Source: Hysterangium stoloniferum
Taxonomy: Eukaryota; Basidiomycota; Agaricomycetes; Hysterangiales; Hysterangiaceae
DNA length: 64,000 nt
Assembly (NCBI GenBank): GCA_015178975.1
Contig: WHVD01000078.1
Location: 310,001 to 374,000, forward strand
Direction: 5' to 3'
Shown here: positions 1-10,947 of the stretch, one piece after another
Layout of the letters: each line of letters opens with the position of its first letter
How positions within the stretch are numbered: position 1 is the stretch's first letter
Translations under genes and position numbers: made by a program
Notes under the pieces: generated by a model
The model's input: the letters and a program-made list of their open reading frames with translations, nothing else
Databases searched by the model: none
Told to the model about the DNA's origin: nothing

Positions 1-1398
1 CGAGAAGACATCAACACGAGACGTGTTACTGAGCATGGTGGTTGTCACGGCAGGCGTCTCCACGGGGGCATGGTCGGACGCTGAGAACGTGCGCGCTGCG
101 TGAGGGGCGGAGGAGTCGGAGAAGGAATACATTCCATGCTGCAGATCGGGAGGAGCAAGCCAAACGGTCTTGCGGCCAACGACTTGGCCTGCATTGCACC
201 ATAAGGGTAAGATATTGGTGTTTACTGCACAAACGTACCATAACAATTGAAATAAGGATCCTAGATGAAACGGGCCCATCAATCTCAAGTAAATTGCATT
301 GTAAGAGAGAATACCGTATGAGCCGGAGAAACTGTTCCTCTTGGCCCAAGCCAAGCATTGATGACTACTTGCTCGTCGTTTTCTGGGGGTCGATAATTTG
401 GGAAAGAAGAAGGCGGGAGAGGCGAGGAGTAAACGTAATCGGGGATTATTATATCAGAACGTAAAGCGGGGAATTGGGTGAGGAGAGAATGTTGTGCAAG
501 ATACAATATACCATGATGGGGATTCTCAGCGGGATGGCCATTAGATGCATCGCTCGGTTCCGAGAGCATTCCTATTCCTGCCAAAAACTCTTCCCAAGGG
601 AGCATACTCTGCTTCCAGTCTGCCGTCCTATAATCACCACCTATTTCAACGGGAACAATCCTACCTCTGCCTGCAACCCGCATTAAATATTCTGGGGAAC
701 CCCAAGGATGTTCTCGTAACGCAGGCCAATCATTAATAAACCCCGACAATATAAATGGGGAACACGATTGGCTAAGAAAATTAGTAAGAGAAGGTGGCGC
801 GATTCGTGGAATAGCATTCGCGGCTAAATCTTGTATTTCCAAAGGCTGGGAAGTCGGGCTTGGGACATTGAAAGGGACGCATCTATCCATCCACGGGAGG
901 TACAGCGTCTGTATTCGTTCGATTGTGTCGAAAATATCATCCAAGCGACCGCCCCCCGCTGCGCCCGCAACGACAATAGCCATATCTAACCGAGCAACGG
1001 CTTGTTTCCATTTTTCTATGTCGTTGCCCAAATCAGGGTCACGCAAATCAACTAGTGAGTGGATGAGACGGGCATCTGTGTAAAGGCGCCTGGTATACAG
1101 TGAGACGGTTGTGTGCTCCGCCACTTCATTTTTGATGTTTTGTTCAGAAAGTACTTCGAGACGTTCCAAAGTGACACGGGCGTCAGCCGGTGTAACACTG
1201 GGGTGAGACACTTGACAAAGCTGCGAGAAATATGGATGACCAGTAAGGGCCATTTCTAGTCAACAAAATCAGCAGATGTATTTCGAGGATAATTTCCCAA
1301 GGTAACTCACCTGTAGTCGAAAGTTGACGGCCCAATAATTGGGCGTGGATCTCCCCAAGCTTTTCTAAAGCCCAAGCACGACTTGAGTCAACAGACAT
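1..1398 (-). CDS. KDM8/JMJD5-like JmjC-domain hydroxylase, 3' end outside window
   Basis: Fe(II)/2-oxoglutarate-dependent oxygenase of the JMJD5 (KDM8) type, known elsewhere as an arginyl hydroxylase; its role here is inferred. Exons on the minus strand: 1398-1311, 1255-315, 260-239, 188-1 (continues off the left edge). The three introns (55, 54 and 50 nt) have GT-AG ends and keep frame. The start is the ATG at 1398; an upstream TTG is not needed. An N-terminal helical region of about 190 residues is followed by the JmjC core (PFILSGFINDWPAL, then NAWLGPRGTVSPAHT). The metal motif HxD reads H-T-D, with His in exon 2 and Asp in the 22-nt exon 3, followed by QVVGRKTVWLAPP as in JMJD5. The distal metal His and the stop lie beyond the edge. 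CpG content is ordinary, unlike nearby transposons. Family assignment is strong; the substrate is unknown. Confidence 0.9.
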
Positions 1399-1783
1399 TG
1401 CCAACTGAAAGTATAGTCTGATATATAAATTCTCAAGACAAGTATTAGTCTATCTCTTGACTAACTGGAGCATACGATTCACTTCCAAGTTTCAAAGATT
1501 GTTCCAAGATGCCGCGTGTTGAAGGCGGGGCGCCTATTATGCCAGTTTCTCACACAATTTCAACAGTGTTGGAACAGACTAATGAAGTTAGTCCGTGTTC
1601 TTTGTAATGGAAATGTTTTCCTTTTAAGCTCCACGATCGTGGAGTCAGCTCCTGTCACCTTTGTCTCTTGCCACCATCGTCTGAGTGGGGGAGCCCAAAT
1701 ACCCACTCTGACGTGGGAATATTATGTTTGGTCACACCATCAAATAAAATTCATTTTCACCACAAGTACAGCACAAAGTGCAC
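1399..1783. other. Intergenic, no gene seen
   Basis: Upstream of the JMJD5-like start. A 113-codon plus-strand frame runs through here, but only its end (from about 1784) resembles a protein (GAPDH). Nothing else is recognisable; it probably includes the JMJD5 promoter. Confidence 0.5.
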
Positions 1784-2401
1784 TGAAGATCGGCCTTATT
1801 GTACTCTGTAATGCTCTGCAATATGACAATGTCGAAGTGGTTGCAGTCAACAAGTAAGTAGTTGTCTTCTGTATGGATTCAAATTTAGCTGAACATTGCT
1901 TTAGCCCTTTCCTCGACCCCGAGTATGTTGTAAGTCCATTACCTGCAAATCATTCGAAGCATTCCTTCAAAAACAACCAGCTACTTGTTCAAATACAACT
2001 CTGTTAGAATTAAGCTCGCGAGAACAGAGAGCAATAAGGTTCCGTTTGTCTATTTGGCCGTAAGGCAAACAAATAACTAGATACATGGACTCTAGGCTAC
2101 TTATATGTATCTGCTAAACAAAAGGAATACTAAAATAGAGAACAAAAGGGGAGAACAAAAGGGGAGAGACAAAAGGCTTGACAATGGTGCGCGCAAACCT
2201 TTGATTACATAAGCGGAATGAACGTGTAATCAGCTTGATAAATTCCAACAAACTCAACCCACAGTCACTTCAAGGGTGAGGTTGCACTAAAGGATGGCTG
2301 CCTCATTGTGAACGGAAAGAGCATCATTATCTTTGCAGAGTGCAATCCCAGCAATATTCCATGGGGCAAAGTTGGCACTGATTAGGTTGTAGAGTCTACT
2401 G
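1784..2401 (+). pseudogene. GAPDH pseudogene, 5' fragment with introns retained
   Basis: A broken copy of the N-terminal NAD-binding part of glyceraldehyde-3-phosphate dehydrogenase. Translated pieces read KIGLIVLCNALQ, then NVEVVAVN, an intron (gtaagt...tttag, about 1854-1904), PFLDPEYV, a second intron (about 1931-1980), then YLFKYNS. The frame is cut by a solo LTR (2002-2250) and resumes as THSHFKGEVALKDG, IVNGKSIIIFAE and SNIPWGKVGTD. A stop TAG at 2383-2385 sits where GAPDH has Tyr, before VVEST. The usual GINGFGRIGR start is eroded (IGR reads IGL) and all of the protein after VVEST is absent. Kept introns mean a DNA-level duplicate, not a processed copy. It cannot make active enzyme because the catalytic Cys domain is missing. 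Confidence 0.88.
2002..2250. mobile_element. Solo LTR, Ty1/Copia-like, inside the GAPDH pseudogene
   Basis: 249 bp beginning TGTTAGAATT and ending AATTCCAACA, flanked by a perfect 5-bp target duplication (aactc at 1997-2001 and 2251-2255). Removing it restores the GAPDH reading KYNSTHSHFKG. Terminal sequences of this form are common in Copia LTRs, so Copia is the better guess; no internal region remains. It inserted after or around the time the GAPDH copy lost function. Confidence 0.85.
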
Positions 2402-2953
2402 TGAGTTGCCATGGTAAAATTTTCCATTTCGATGGTGGACTAAGCAATGTTTGTGTTGTGTATTTTTAAGGTTTTTATTATTTTTTACAATTGCCCAAAA
2501 TGAAATTCTTAACAAAGGCTCTTAAATGTATTTATATGGTGATTATAAAACTGTACAATATTGTCTTGATTTATCTTGAAATTATGCAATTTATTTTGTA
2601 TTTTTATCTTATAAATTGAGTGAGCTACAGAATTTCTATCTTTTATTCTTTTTTGATTAACATGTCATTCACCTGGCAACTCAACACTTATGCACAACAC
2701 ACAAGAATATATATTGTCATGAAATGTGACAATTGTTACAATTGTCATGAATATGATAAATTGTCACGAACCCGATACTTGTCACAAATGCAACTAGCCA
2801 TCACAAATGGCTGACAGTCACAAGTACCACATACATGATGTGTGTGCAGAAACTTTGTGACATGTGGGAATATTACATCAGCATATATGCTACAATAAAG
2901 GTAGTGGAAACTCCTGCAGTATTTCAGAAGGAAATAGGTATATACAAGTAGAT
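2402..2953. other. AT-rich intergenic, no gene seen
   Basis: AT-rich DNA with short TGTCACAA/CACAATTGT-like motifs at 2715-2820 that resemble the ends of LTR family D, but no complete element can be defined. No coding signal. Confidence 0.4.
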
Positions 2954-5280
2954 TGTTATGACCAGAATTCCTGCCAGACTCTGTGCACTAACTTATGTGC
3001 ACCTGCACCCTATACACACCAATTGTCAGTTTACCAGAAAACCCGCCAGACTCTGTATGTCAGACCTGTCCACGTTCAACTTTGTTACTTCATGTATCAG
3101 TCACCAGAATACCTGCCAGACTCTGTCCCTGTCTATCTCCAACCCTGTCCCACACATCAGTCACTGGACCCTGGTCAGCCCTCTAACTGAGCCCCATTCC
3201 CATTATAGTCAAATGACCTGTCACAATTTGGACTCCACTCCTGCCCTGTTTCCCATTATGGTTTTATGACCTGTCATGATTTGGACTCTGCTCCATTCCG
3301 TCCCATTCTTAACACCAAGTTTGGTGTTTATTTATCTCGTTTTATGTTTGTTAGTTTAGTTTTCATTATTACTGGATTTGGTATGTTATTCATTCCACAG
3401 TCTATATAGTCTGGCAGATGTTGTACATACAATCCAGTCAGAAAATCAGCTTAGATTCTCCCCAGTAATCTTAGTATGTTTTCCACTCTAAATTCCTCTT
3501 TGAAACACACTGCTCTTATTCGTCAGAGCCCATGGGCTCTGACGCATCTATCACTCGGCCTCTGACTTATCAATCTCGACTCCCTGACCTCTTGACCCAC
3601 AAACCCCACCTGGACTCCTGGGATTCCCATCTGCCCATTTGAAATTGGACAAGATGATCTAGTGAGGGTGCAGCCTATAAGCTGAAGCCAAGTCCTACCA
3701 GCTTTCCCACAGGTTTCTCTGGAAACCCTCCGTGTACGCACCTTAACAGTATTTTCTGACTAAGACTCGCAGATTGTTCAATATGCCACCAAGAAGAAAA
3801 GCACACATACAGGAATCATTACCTGGACCATCGACTCTTCATTCCCCACTTACTTTGTATACCAGCCAGACACTCACAAACCAGCTGGAAGCCATGGAAG
3901 AAGCCTGTATCAAAGAAGTCCCGGAAAACCAGGACAAATCCGAGCACAAGGACGAGTCTGTGGCTCCCAACAAGGGCAAGGGTGTCGAAAATTCCCCATC
4001 TAATGACCAACCACCACTTTCAGATCCTGCTTCCGAGTATTTAGCAATCACTTTAGAAAGGTTGATGAATCATATGCTTGGAGAAGGCAAAAAGAAGGAT
4101 CTGGAACCTCTGCAGTCAAAAGTCAATGCTCTGGAACCCTTCATGGGTTCCAACTCAAACAAACTTTCCACTTTCCTCATGCAATGTCACTTCAATTTCC
4201 ATGATCGATCTGCTGCATTCTCCATGGACTCCTGAAAAGTCAACTATGCACTTTCATACTTGTTGGGATCTGCATTGAAATAGTTTGAACTGGCTTTTAG
4301 CGGACTTTCTGAGGAAGAGCCACTTTGGCTTGAAGATTGGGATGCTTTTGTTGAGGAGCTAGAAACCAACTTTGGCCCATATGATCTGACCGGAGAAGCC
4401 AGAACAGTCTCACTAATCTTTGTATGAAGGACATGCAGCACATCATGGACTATATTGTCCAATTCAATAATCTTGCAGCTTGTTGTCAGTGGGACAATCC
4501 TGCTCTCTGCCACCAATTCTATGCTGGTCTGCTGTCCCACCTTAAAGACAGAGTCTCAAAAGGAGGAGATGGCAAGCCAAAAACACTGTCCCATATGCAT
4601 CTCAAGGCTCAAAACATGGATACATGCTATTGGGAACGTTGCATGGAAGTTGCCCATGAGACCTCCACAGACAAAGTGAACAAGTCCATGGCCAATAAAA
4701 ACAACAACAACACTTCATCCACCAGCAACCAAAACTCCACGGAATCCAATAAGAAGAACAATAAAAATTCTTCTAACAACAACATCTGCCAGACTATATA
4801 GACTGTGGAATGAATAACATACCAAATCCAGTAATAATGAAAACTAAACTAGCAAACATGAAATGAGATAAATAAACACCAGCAACCAAAACTCCACGCA
4901 ATCCGACAAGAAGAATGATAAAAAGTCTTCTAACAACAACAACAACAACAACAAAGGTCAACAGTCTAGCAAGCAAACCAGAAAACCTAACCTCACAGGC
5001 AAGCTCGGACCTGATGGCAAATTGACCCCACAAGAAAGGCAACGTTGAATGGACAATAATCTTTATCTCTTGTGTGGGAAACCCAGTCATTGAGTTCCGG
5101 AATGTCCACTGGCAAAAGCAAACTCTGCAAAAGGTCAAACAGCCAAGACTTCCTCCACAGAGTTTGAAACTCCGTCAAAGGACAAACCAGCTTCTGACTT
5201 GAAAAAAGAGTAAGCAACCCTGCATACTCCATGCAGGTTGGGGGTTGTGTTGCCTCTCCACACATTTGTAATGTATTAGC
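2954..5280 (+). mobile_element. Ty3 chromovirus family A: 5' LTR and gag region, 3' part lost
   Basis: The LTR at 2954-3748 (795 bp) starts TGTTATGACC and ends CCTTAACA. It holds a TATA box (3403), a conserved box ending ATAAGCTGAAGCC near its 3' end, and a putative self-primer site. The leader is followed by a gag-like region from the ATG at 3783 (MPPRRKAHIQESLPGPS; later FMGSNSNKLSTFLMQC), a weak CCHC-like segment near 5060-5100, and the gag-end hairpin at 5214-5238. No protease, RT or integrase follows. It is an old, CpG-poor fossil with several breaks. A duplicated gag stretch encloses an inverted scrap of LTR (see findings). Confidence 0.8.
3403..3446 (+). promoter_or_regulatory. LTR A TATA box and putative RNA 5' end / self-primer
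   Basis: TATATA at 3403, then GTCAGAAAAT at 3437-3446, 34 nt downstream. That sequence is the exact complement of ATTTTCTGAC at 3751-3760, which begins 3 nt after the LTR. This is the arrangement expected if the 5' end of the RNA folds back to prime reverse transcription, as in Tf1. The transcription start is inferred. Confidence 0.6.
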
Positions 5281-5544
5281 CTTATTTTAATACTATTTTC
5301 TGAAAAAGGAGTCCAATGCTCAGTCAAAATGTGCAAATACTCAATTCACTGCAAGGTAAAATAATTTAAGTATTTGATATTAATCAGTGGCAGCCTTAGT
5401 AGACTTAGAACCCCTGAAGTCAAGAGTTTACTTGAATATATGCACCCTACTCCACTGCACCCTTAGTTGGTCACCCACTAGCTGAGGATTCCTTAGACTT
5501 TTCTCTTCAGATTCCCTCTGCTAGGTAAGTAATACTGTATTCTA
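5281..5544. other. Non-coding remnant with a short dispersed repeat
   Basis: No gene. Positions 5467-5535 (gaggattccttagacttttc...ctaggtaagtaat) recur almost unchanged at 10768-10832, so this is a piece of another repeat. Confidence 0.5.
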
Positions 5545-5840
5545 CATGTACGCATACATCAAGCATATCAGAGAAAATGTTGTTGATAAAACACTGAAAA
5601 ACAGACAGAGCATTGGTGAGTCCAAAGGGCATCACCAACCACTCAAAGGCCCCATAATGGGTTCTAAAAGTGGTTTTCCATTTGTTGTTCACAGATATCC
5701 GGACCAAATGGTAGGCATGTTTAAGTTCTATTTTGGTGTAAATCTGGGCATTCCATGGAGCATCAAGCAGATCAGATATAAGTGGAAGTGGATACTTATC
5801 CTTTTTTGTGATAGCATTGAGTCCTCTGAAATCAACACAT
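5545..5840 (-). mobile_element. Chromovirus reverse transcriptase fragment, inverted
   Basis: Minus-strand translation gives RT core pieces such as [20 protein letters not shown] and GLTNA, with upstream [15 protein letters not shown]. These match the RT of elements B and C in this window. It lies opposite to the flanking family A element and stops where an LTR C begins, so it is a rearranged fossil fragment. Confidence 0.8.
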
Positions 5841-6584
5841 TGTTATGACCGTGTTGCAACCCAACGGTCCCCAAGATTATTGCCACTTATTGACGATTCA
5901 AGTCATCGCTCAAGTCCTCACATCGGAAGCCGTCGGTTCCCCGACACTGACGTATACTTTCGCGGTGATCAAACTCTGTTTATGCCCCCGTCAAAATATA
6001 CTCATACTATCTGGTTAAACTCTGATACATCCCTTTTCATTATGATGATCTGTTCTACTCTATGTTTCACATATGTCTAAATATACATGTAACTCTCGGA
6101 CTTTTTCCTTTTCTCATAATTCCGCTCTCGGTTAATGTATGGCCTCCGAACTAATCATAACCTTCCTGTTTCTAGTCAAGCTTATTTGTCAATACCGCTT
6201 TCCACTCTTCTCCTAGTTAGTGTTTGTTAGACACCTGATACTTGTATATGAACTCGCTGTAGTTGTAGTTACTAGGCAATCAGAATATCGACTCAGAATA
6301 CCCTCTTATGTCTATAGAAGTCTCATACTAAGTACACCACTATCCGCCTTCACGTGCACTCACCCACTCTCGGTCCCTGACCCCCTTGGCCCAACACCCG
6401 ACTTATCCTTTGTTTCCGATCGGTAGCTTTGCCGAGAGGTATTCGTTAGGACTAGTCTTCACCTGCCCAAAATTTAAGGACACCTGACAGATAACTGTGA
6501 GGGTGCAGCACATAAGCTGAATCCAAGTCCTTCTGATTGGTCCCCGTCGGCCCACCGACATTAGTCAGTTTTCAGTTCTTAACA
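5841..6584 (+). mobile_element. LTR of family C
   Basis: 744 bp from TGTTATGACC to TTCTTAACA, collinear with the LTRs of element C. It contains the AATCAGAATAT self-primer block and the conserved box ending ATAAGCTGAA near its 3' end. The flanks (cacat and gtttt) do not match, so it is not a simple solo insertion. Probably one end of a rearranged element. Confidence 0.75.
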
Positions 6585-6585
6585 G

Positions 6586-6612
6586 TTTTACCACAATGAA
6601 CCTGTGGTAAAA
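6586..6612. repeat. 10-bp perfect inverted repeat (hairpin)
   Basis: TTTTACCACA at 6586-6595 and TGTGGTAAAA at 6603-6612, loop of 7 nt, just after LTR C. Function unknown. Confidence 0.5.
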
Positions 6613-6744
6613 GCATACTCCTCACAGCCATGAGGGGTAATAACATAGGCGGGGGCTCTGATAATGAGATGATGAGGGTTTCTGTCACAACAGTCACAGT
6701 CACAATATTGTCACAAAATATTCAAGGTAATTTTTGACAACTTT

Positions 6745-6890
6745 TTGACTTTGACTAGACTCTTTGACTTTGACTGGACTCTTTGACTTTGACTGGACTC
6801 TTTGACTTTGACTGGACTCTTTGACTTTGACTGGACTCTTTGACTTTGACTGGACTCTTTTGACTTTGACTGGACTCTTATTTGACTTTC
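6745..6890. repeat. Minisatellite, about 21-bp unit
   Basis: Repeats of tttgactttgactggactc, about seven near-identical units with small length variants. It lies inside the D/D' LTR and is a private expansion of this copy. Confidence 0.85.
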
Positions 6891-6985
6891 TTTGACAATC
6901 TTGAATATCTTTGACATGTCTCATTTCGATGTCACAAATGATTTCATTATTAAATTATAACATAGTCATAGGTAAATGATGGAAA

Positions 6986-7964
6986 GTGTTTAAGTTCCAA
7001 ATATTGGGTGGAATTCCCAGTGGATATTCTGGACAAGTCCCAGTACATGTCCACAGAGTTCCCAGGGATTAGTTTGGGGAGTATTGGAATATTACCAGAG
7101 AGTACAGATTGGACTTGGCTTCAGCTTATGTGCTGCACCCTCATGCACTCACTCGGATGTCCATATCTCAGAGGGCAGATATATCTGGAGTGTTTACAAA
7201 TACTCAGAGTTCCCAGGGGCTCCAGATGTCTGGAGTCCAGAAAGAATACAGGAGAAGGTTAACTAAGTTGAGATTAAAACTAAAGAGTAAGTATATGACT
7301 ATGAAAGATTATATAGATGTTCCAATTATTGTACTACAAGTCTAGGAGTATTATAAGACTTATTTGGAACTGTTTCCAAACTAAGAATAATATAATAACA
7401 GGTCAGATAAATGAGGATACAAGGATGGGGACAGATCAGGGAATAAGAGCAAGAACAATAAACAAACAAAAGAACATCTGTCAACCAGTCAGTTACCAAA
7501 TGTGAAACAAAGGAAGCGAGTTGGAATATCCATGGACATCTGATACTATCCAGAAATGGATCCTAACACTATAATGACTAAGTGTGCATATTTCCAGGAA
7601 AGCCACAGGTTCCAGGTAAGTCAGAACATTGGCATAGAGAGGTGACAAGGATGATCTGGTGAAGGTTGGGCCACAGACCAAAGTATCTAGAACAAACACC
7701 AGGAGTCCAGCCAGAGTCTGATCCAGGAAATGACCCAGGACACTTGGAGATACTAACTGGGGAAAGATGGAGTCTGATGGGTCCCAGGTTGTAACAGGAG
7801 GTGTCTAGTCAAGGGCAGAATACCAGAATGGGATATGAAGGGTACTTGAGGGATAAGGGATGGGTTCTGGTGGATTCTGGATCTTGATACTAGTCCAGAA
7901 GATATTTTGGAACTGATATGATTTCTGGGAAATACTCTGTGGAGTCTCTGGGAATGGATCTTCA
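6986..7964 (-). mobile_element. H-type LTR remnant, antisense
   Basis: About 980 bp inserted in the D LTR. It starts TGTTTAAGTTCC and carries the conserved LTR box in reverse (ggcttcagcttatgtgctgc at 7122-7141). Its ends are not clean enough to call a target duplication. No coding region. Confidence 0.5.
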
Positions 7965-8228
7965 TAAAAGGACTATGATAGGAGCAATGGAAGTCAGTCA
8001 GAAAATCTCGACTATCATCTGTATGGTAGTTTCTGTATTAGTAATCCATGTCTCATACTGTCATAACTTTTTGACATTACATCAGTGAGCCTTTGCATCT
8101 AGTATTACATAGCCTCTCACTTTATCAACAGGACAAAGTAATACTTCATTGAATGAGGCTTCCAAATTCAATAAATAGAATATTATTCAATTAGTATTCA
8201 ACTTTGTCAAGTAGAAATCTGATTCATG

Positions 8229-8489
8229 TCAGTTTCTTGGTGAAATGCAAGGTGCAGGGGTCCAAAAATGACAGGATCCCAACACTGTCAACCACTCTGG
8301 ATCTTTGAACCATCATGGCTTATACTACACTACTTGACTTTGTCAGCTCATTGCTGCCATGTTCCTAATATTGAACCATAATGGCTATCCAGTATGCCAA
8401 TTTCACCATTGTCACCTATGTTCCTATGATAATCCAGTGGCTCTTTGAAGACATTGCTTTTCTGTCTTCCCTTTCCTCATCCTGCAGGA
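8229..8489. other. Unassigned non-coding stretch
   Basis: No open frame with recognisable similarity and no repeat shared with the rest of the window that I could see. Confidence 0.3.
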
Positions 8490-9500
8490 TGTTAAGCTCT
8501 GGGATTATGAGTAGGATCTGGTGGGAAACCTGTGGATAATGTGGTGTGCAGGTAGGACTTGGCTTCAACTTATATGCTGTGCCCTTGCAATATTGTTATG
8601 TCCAATTTCAAAAGAAGCAAAATGGAAAGTCTGGGAAGTCTGAAAGGACAAGGGGATAGTGATGGGAAGTCTGGAGACTCTCAGGTGGAAAACCCATGGG
8701 TTCTGAGGTTATGAATAGAGAGTTAACTGATGCAAGATATGGGGGTAACTTAGTTGATTTTCTGATTGGATTGCAAATACAAATTTGTCTAGTATTAAGT
8801 GCTGTGTCGGGAACTTATTCTGGAACTATTGGAAAGTCACCAGAAAGTCAGAAACTATCAGATAGGGTCAGGATGTTGGCTTCAGCTTATGTGCTGCACC
8901 TCTATGCAAACACTCAAAGTCCTTAATTTCAGAGGTGAGACTTATGATGGAAGATATGGATATTCAGTGTTCTGAAGAGTTCCAAATATTGAGCATACAG
9001 AAAGATGGAAGAGGGAATAAGAAACTAAGTTGATATCAGATCTGAAGTAAAGTACAAATTCATGGAAACTAATATAAGTCTTCTCATTATTGTACTACAA
9101 ACTAAGACCATAATAAGATGGAAATGGGAGTATTCTGAAACAGGAATACAATAAGACATATTGGGGAACAATATTCTGAAATGGGAATATAATAGGCAAA
9201 CAAGTGAATACTTGTCAACAGACAAATTACCAAATGCAGAACAAGGGAAGAACGTGGAAGATACTGTAACTATGATGTTCCGTAGTTGGAGGTCAGAAGT
9301 TGGAAGTTGGAGGTTGGAAGTTGAGGTTGGAAGTCAGATATTGAAACATCTGGGAATGGGATGTAACATCTAGTTTATATAGACAAGTTGTACTATAATC
9401 CTAGCAGAATGGATAAATAAACAAATGGGTGGAAAATGAGGAATGGGGAGGGGAGGCTGAAGTCTGGGGAAAATCTGAGATAAATCCAGGGATATACACA
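8490..9500 (-). mobile_element. Family A2 LTR remnant (antisense) carrying a nested LTR B
   Basis: Segments 8490-8792 and 9369-9500 are A2-like LTR in antisense (ggacttggcttcaacttata; ttgattttctgattggattg; a tatatagac promoter block). They are separated by the solo LTR B at 8793-9368. The left end is unclear and the right end is cut by a D LTR. Confidence 0.6.
8793..9368 (-). mobile_element. Solo LTR, family B
   Basis: 576 bp, the reverse complement of the element B LTR, with a perfect 5-bp target duplication (tctag at 8788-8792 and 9369-9373). No internal sequence remains. Confidence 0.85.
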
Positions 9501-9925
9501 TGTCATGAACATACAAGCTCAAATTCCAATAATATTCAACTTGACTTCTGACTCAACTATTTTTCAACAATCTCAAATATCTCTGAATTGTCTCAGTTTG
9601 ACATCATTGATGATTTCACTTTGATATCATACATATTATCATCATAGGTTAATGATATATAGTATAAAAGGGCAATGATAGGAACAAAGGAAGTCAGTCA
9701 GAAAACTTGTACCATAATTATATTATTAACTGTGTTATATAATCATTGAACTTTTCTGAGACCTTCTTCAACTTAATTATTCATGAGCCTCTGTGTCCTA
9801 TCTTTGCCTCACACTTTATCAACAGAATGAATTAATACTTTGTCGAATGAGGCATCTGTATTTGGTTTTCTAGAATATATTACAATTATTATTCAACTTA
9901 ATTGAAGGAAATTTGTTTTGTGTCA
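9501..9925 (+). mobile_element. LTR of family D
   Basis: Starts TGTCATGAAC and ends TTGTGTCA. It shares with other D copies the blocks TTGACATCATTGATGATTTC, GGGCAATGATAGGAA and CCTCTGTGTCCTATCTTTGC. No clear target duplication. Confidence 0.7.
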
Positions 9926-10947
9926 GTGTTTTCTGACTACCAACTGTTGATGAAGTATAGGATACTCTGAGCACACACCACAAATCCAATTCATTTCATA
10001 TCCCCTTCATCATCATTCCCACAACCACATTATCTGGACTTGTCATGTCAAGTGGTATTTGGACTCAATCAGCTGAAGTAATACAATCCTAAGATTGACT
10101 AGCGATCTGGCCATTACATCATTCAAACCTACTTTGACAATCTTCGAGAAGTCCAAATCCAATTCAATTGTCAATCAAGACTTTATTGGAAAAAGAGGCA
10201 TGCTTCGATCTGGGCAAGCCAAATCTTTTATTTCCAAGAAGATTTACAAGAAATCAAAATCTGAGACTTTTCAATTCTTCTACCACACAATTATCTTCCA
10301 ACTTCTTTTTTCCAACTTTCAAAGATTTCTGACTTTCAAAGGTTACTGATTTTGGAAGATTTCCAACTTTTAAATTTTTCAATTTTTCAAAGATTTCGAC
10401 TTTTCCGAAATTTTCGACTTTTCGACTTTTCAACTATTTCAACTTTTGAAGATTTCAAACTTTAAAATTTCCAATTTTCAAGTATTTCCGACTTTGAAAT
10501 ATTTCCAACTATTGAAGGTTTTCAATTTTCAAAAATTTCCAACTTTTTGATTTTCTTGATCAAATCAATATTCAAGTGAAATCTGGGACTATTAATTCAA
10601 TTACAATTCGACCTTGTGGGCTCAGTCATAAAAGGGGAATACTGTGATTGTCAGGGGACAATCTCAAGTTTTCTAAATTCATCCCTGACCTTCCTTAATA
10701 TAGTCTCATAAGTCAAGGATAAGAGTACTTTGTTTTTATCACATTTTCAAACTCAGCTGCACCTTTAGTTAGTCACTCACCGAGGATTCCTTAGACTTTT
10801 CTCTTCGGATTCCCTCTGCTAGGTAAGTAATAATGTACATTGTATGTATATAATAGATAGGTATAAAGCTTACTTCAGATTCCCTCTGCTAGTGCCCCAA
10901 CTCAGTCATAGTGCGAGTCAGTGTGGTCTAGAGAGTTGCCCTTACAG
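9926..10947. other. Low-complexity AT-rich DNA plus a short repeat
   Basis: 10290-10560 is degenerate TTTCRAC/TTTCAAC-type low complexity, and the open frame at 10095-10349 is an artefact of it. Positions 10768-10832 repeat the segment seen at 5467-5535. No gene. Confidence 0.5.

Larger units (their letters stand above)
6683..8228 (+). mobile_element. LTR of family D/D', split by an H-type LTR
   Basis: Starts TGTCACAACAG and resembles D' up to about 6985 (CATGTCTCATTTCGATGTCA and onward). It resumes near 7965 (GGAGCAATGGAAGTCAGTCA) and ends near 8228 in ATTCATGTCA, as other D copies do. The 5' part holds a minisatellite (6745-6890). The interruption at about 6986-7964 is a different LTR. Old. 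Confidence 0.6.

Noticed and set aside
5841-6584. Solo LTR C with target duplication
   Set aside because: The flanks do not match, so it is reported only as an LTR.
10095-10349. 84-codon frame
   Set aside because: Falls at the edge of TTTCAAC-type low-complexity DNA, with no domain.
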